DNA of 6,242 bases, from positions 1 to 6,242 of the forward strand of contig JAIFNK010000006.1 of assembly GCA_020047775.1 (NCBI GenBank). The letters run 5' to 3'. Source of the DNA: Akkermansia sp. GTDB taxonomy: Bacteria; Verrucomicrobiota; Verrucomicrobiia; Verrucomicrobiales; Akkermansiaceae. The notes under the pieces were generated by a model. That model ran no database searches. It worked only from the letters and a program-made list of their open reading frames with translations, and was not told the origin of the DNA. The translations under genes were made by a program, and so were the position numbers. Below, piece after piece: positions 5,135-6,242 of this stretch (positions are counted from its first letter, which is position 1; every line of letters starts with the position of its first letter).

Positions 5135-6165
5135 AACCTGTTAGCGATATCCACGTCAGTTCGAATCTCCCGCTCCCCTCACCCGCCGAGATGCTCGCGA
5201 GCCTGCCCGTCACCGAAGCCGCCGCCGACTTCATCGTGCAAAGCCGCCGCGAGATCCGCGAAATCATCTTCGGCAACGATCCCCGCCTACTCGTCATCGC
5301 CGGCCCCTGCTCCATCCACGACATCGACGCCGGCCGCGAATACGCGGAACGATTCAAGATCCTCGCAGACCAGGTGAAGGACCGGATGCTGCTGGTCATG
5401 CGCGTCTATTTCGAAAAACCCCGCACCACCGTCGGCTGGAAAGGCCTCATCATGGACCCGCGTCTCGATGGCAGCAACCGCATCGAGGAAGGCCTCCAGG
5501 TCGCCCGCCAATTCCTGTTGGACGTCCTCAACCTCGGCGTCCCCACCGCCACCGAGTTGCTGGATCCCATCACTCCGCAATACATCGCCGATCTCATCTG
5601 CTGGTCCGCCGTCGGCGCGCGCACCACCGAGTCCCAGACCCACCGCCAGATGGCCAGCGGCCTCTCGATGCCGTTAGGTTTCAAAAACGGCACGCTCGGC
5701 AATCTCGAACCCGCGATCAACGCGATCAAGGCCGCCACCGCGCCCCAGACCTTCCTCGGCGTCGGCATGGACGGCCGCGCCTCCGCCGTCACCACCACCG
5801 GAAACCCCGACTGCCACATCATCCTCCGCGGCGGCGACAGCGGGCCTAACTTCGACGCCGCCCACGTCGCCCAAGCCCGCGAGATGCTCGTCAAACACGG
5901 CCTGCGCCCCGCCATCATGATCGATGCCAGCCACGGGAACTGCCAGAAAGACCACCACCTCATGCCCGCCGTCTTCGCAGAAATCGTCCGCCAGCGCGAC
6001 GCCGGAGACACGTCCATCATCGGTGCCATGTTGGAAAGCAACCTCGTCGCAGGCGCCCAGAAATTCCCGCAGCCGCTCGACCAGCTCGTTTATGGCCAAA
6101 GCATCACCGACGCCTGCATCGACTGGGAGACGACCGTTGCGGCGATCACCGGTCGCCGCGGGTGA
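5131..6165 (+). CDS. aroG: 3-deoxy-7-phosphoheptulonate (DAHP) synthase, class I, AroF/AroG/AroH type
   Basis: This cytoplasmic enzyme (EC 2.5.1.54) condenses phosphoenolpyruvate with erythrose 4-phosphate, the first step of the shikimate pathway. The 344 residues match E. coli AroG closely in length and motifs: GPCSIHD (58-64), MRVYFEKPRTTVGWKG (90-105), GARTTESQ (162-169), GFKNGT (183-188), HIILRGG (229-235), IDASHGN (264-270) and YGQSITDACI (321-330). Expected metal ligands are Cys60, His268, Glu302 and Asp327; Arg91 and Lys96 lie in the substrate-binding loop. The N-terminal arm is present, so this is the feedback-regulated type. Ser179 and Phe208 align by my count with AroG Ser180 and Phe209 of the phenylalanine site, so Phe inhibition is possible, but AroG Ser211 is replaced by Gly210. 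ATG 5131 overlaps the YihY stop (ATGA) and gives the normal N-terminus; upstream codons in this frame run antisensibly through YihY and are not used. No Shine-Dalgarno sequence is visible. The paralogue symbol (aroF, aroG or aroH) is uncertain. Confidence 0.95.
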   Translation: MKPVSDIHVSSNLPLPSPAEMLASLPVTEAAADFIVQSRREIREIIFGNDPRLLVIAGPCSIHDIDAGREYAERFKILADQVKDRMLLVMRVYFEKPRTTVGWKGLIMDPRLDGSNRIEEGLQVARQFLLDVLNLGVPTATELLDPITPQYIADLICWSAVGARTTESQTHRQMASGLSMPLGFKNGTLGNLEPAINAIKAATAPQTFLGVGMDGRASAVTTTGNPDCHIILRGGDSGPNFDAAHVAQAREMLVKHGLRPAIMIDASHGNCQKDHHLMPAVFAEIVRQRDAGDTSIIGAMLESNLVAGAQKFPQPLDQLVYGQSITDACIDWETTVAAITGRRG

Positions 6166-6167
6166 TC
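6144..6167. terminator. Weak candidate stem-loop overlapping the DAHP synthase stop codon
   Basis: GATCACC (6144-6150) and GGTGATC (6161-6167) are a perfect 7-bp inverted repeat around a 10-nt loop, with the TGA stop inside the right arm. The only T tract (ACTTTTCTCC) begins about 12 nt after the stem, too far for a standard Rho-independent terminator. It may be a weak terminator, an mRNA 3' structure or chance. Confidence 0.25.
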
Positions 6168-6228
6168 TTCATTCGGGACTTTTCTCCTCGTCTCCCCGAT
6201 TTCCCGCTGTCAGTTTCAGGGTCAATTT

Positions 6229-6242
6229 ATGAAAAGACCATT
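6229..6242 (+). CDS. Possible start of a further gene (only four codons visible)
   Basis: ATG AAA AGA CCA begins at 6229 and runs off the window as M-K-R-P. The AGGGT at 6218-6222 lies 6 bp upstream and is the only Shine-Dalgarno-like match at any start considered here; this and the basic N-terminus make a gene start plausible. The product cannot be identified from so few residues. Confidence 0.35.

Noticed and set aside
1..6242. tRNA, rRNA, CRISPR array, insertion sequence or phage genes
   Set aside because: No cloverleaf, rRNA-like stretch, spaced direct repeats, transposase motifs or integrase motifs were seen. The window is compact coding sequence on one strand.

Overview
The window is a GC-rich, densely packed bacterial chromosome segment with every recognisable gene on the + strand. 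The gene families and their pairing suggest Verrucomicrobiota (Verrucomicrobiales-like): an ECF sigma factor directly followed by a membrane-anchored YfbK-type protein, a Rex repressor next to a 2-oxoacid dehydrogenase, and starts with almost no Shine-Dalgarno signal. This placement rests on remembered family patterns, not on a database search.

Layout. Positions 1-282 are the C-terminal end of a 2-oxoacid dehydrogenase E1 beta chain. Positions 318-1556 are the E2 acyltransferase of the same complex (lipoyl domain, subunit-binding domain, catalytic domain). Position 1575 or 1602 to 2213 is the NADH-sensing repressor Rex. Positions 2244-2816 encode an ECF-type sigma factor, and 2835-4061 its probable partner, a single-pass membrane protein with a short anti-sigma-like N-terminus and a YfbK-like outer part. 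After a 170-bp gap come a YihY/BrkB-family membrane protein (4232-5134) and, overlapping it by ATGA, a class I DAHP synthase (5131-6165), the first enzyme of aromatic amino acid synthesis. A possible further gene begins at 6229.

How the parts fit. E1, E2 and rex are spaced like one operon. The complex makes NADH and Rex senses the NADH/NAD+ ratio, so linkage suggests redox feedback. The sigma factor and the membrane protein look like a signal-transduction pair that may be read through from rex (30-bp gap). The YihY and DAHP synthase genes form a separate, translationally coupled pair.

The most unusual item is the protein at 2835-4061. It carries the N-terminal flank and the C-terminal domain of YfbK-type von Willebrand factor A proteins, but the VWA domain normally lying between them is absent, with a clean junction near residues 263-268. 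It is fused to a membrane anchor and an anti-sigma-like segment beside a sigma gene, so it could be a little-described sensor/anti-sigma architecture. A C8 run in its linker is a possible slippage site.
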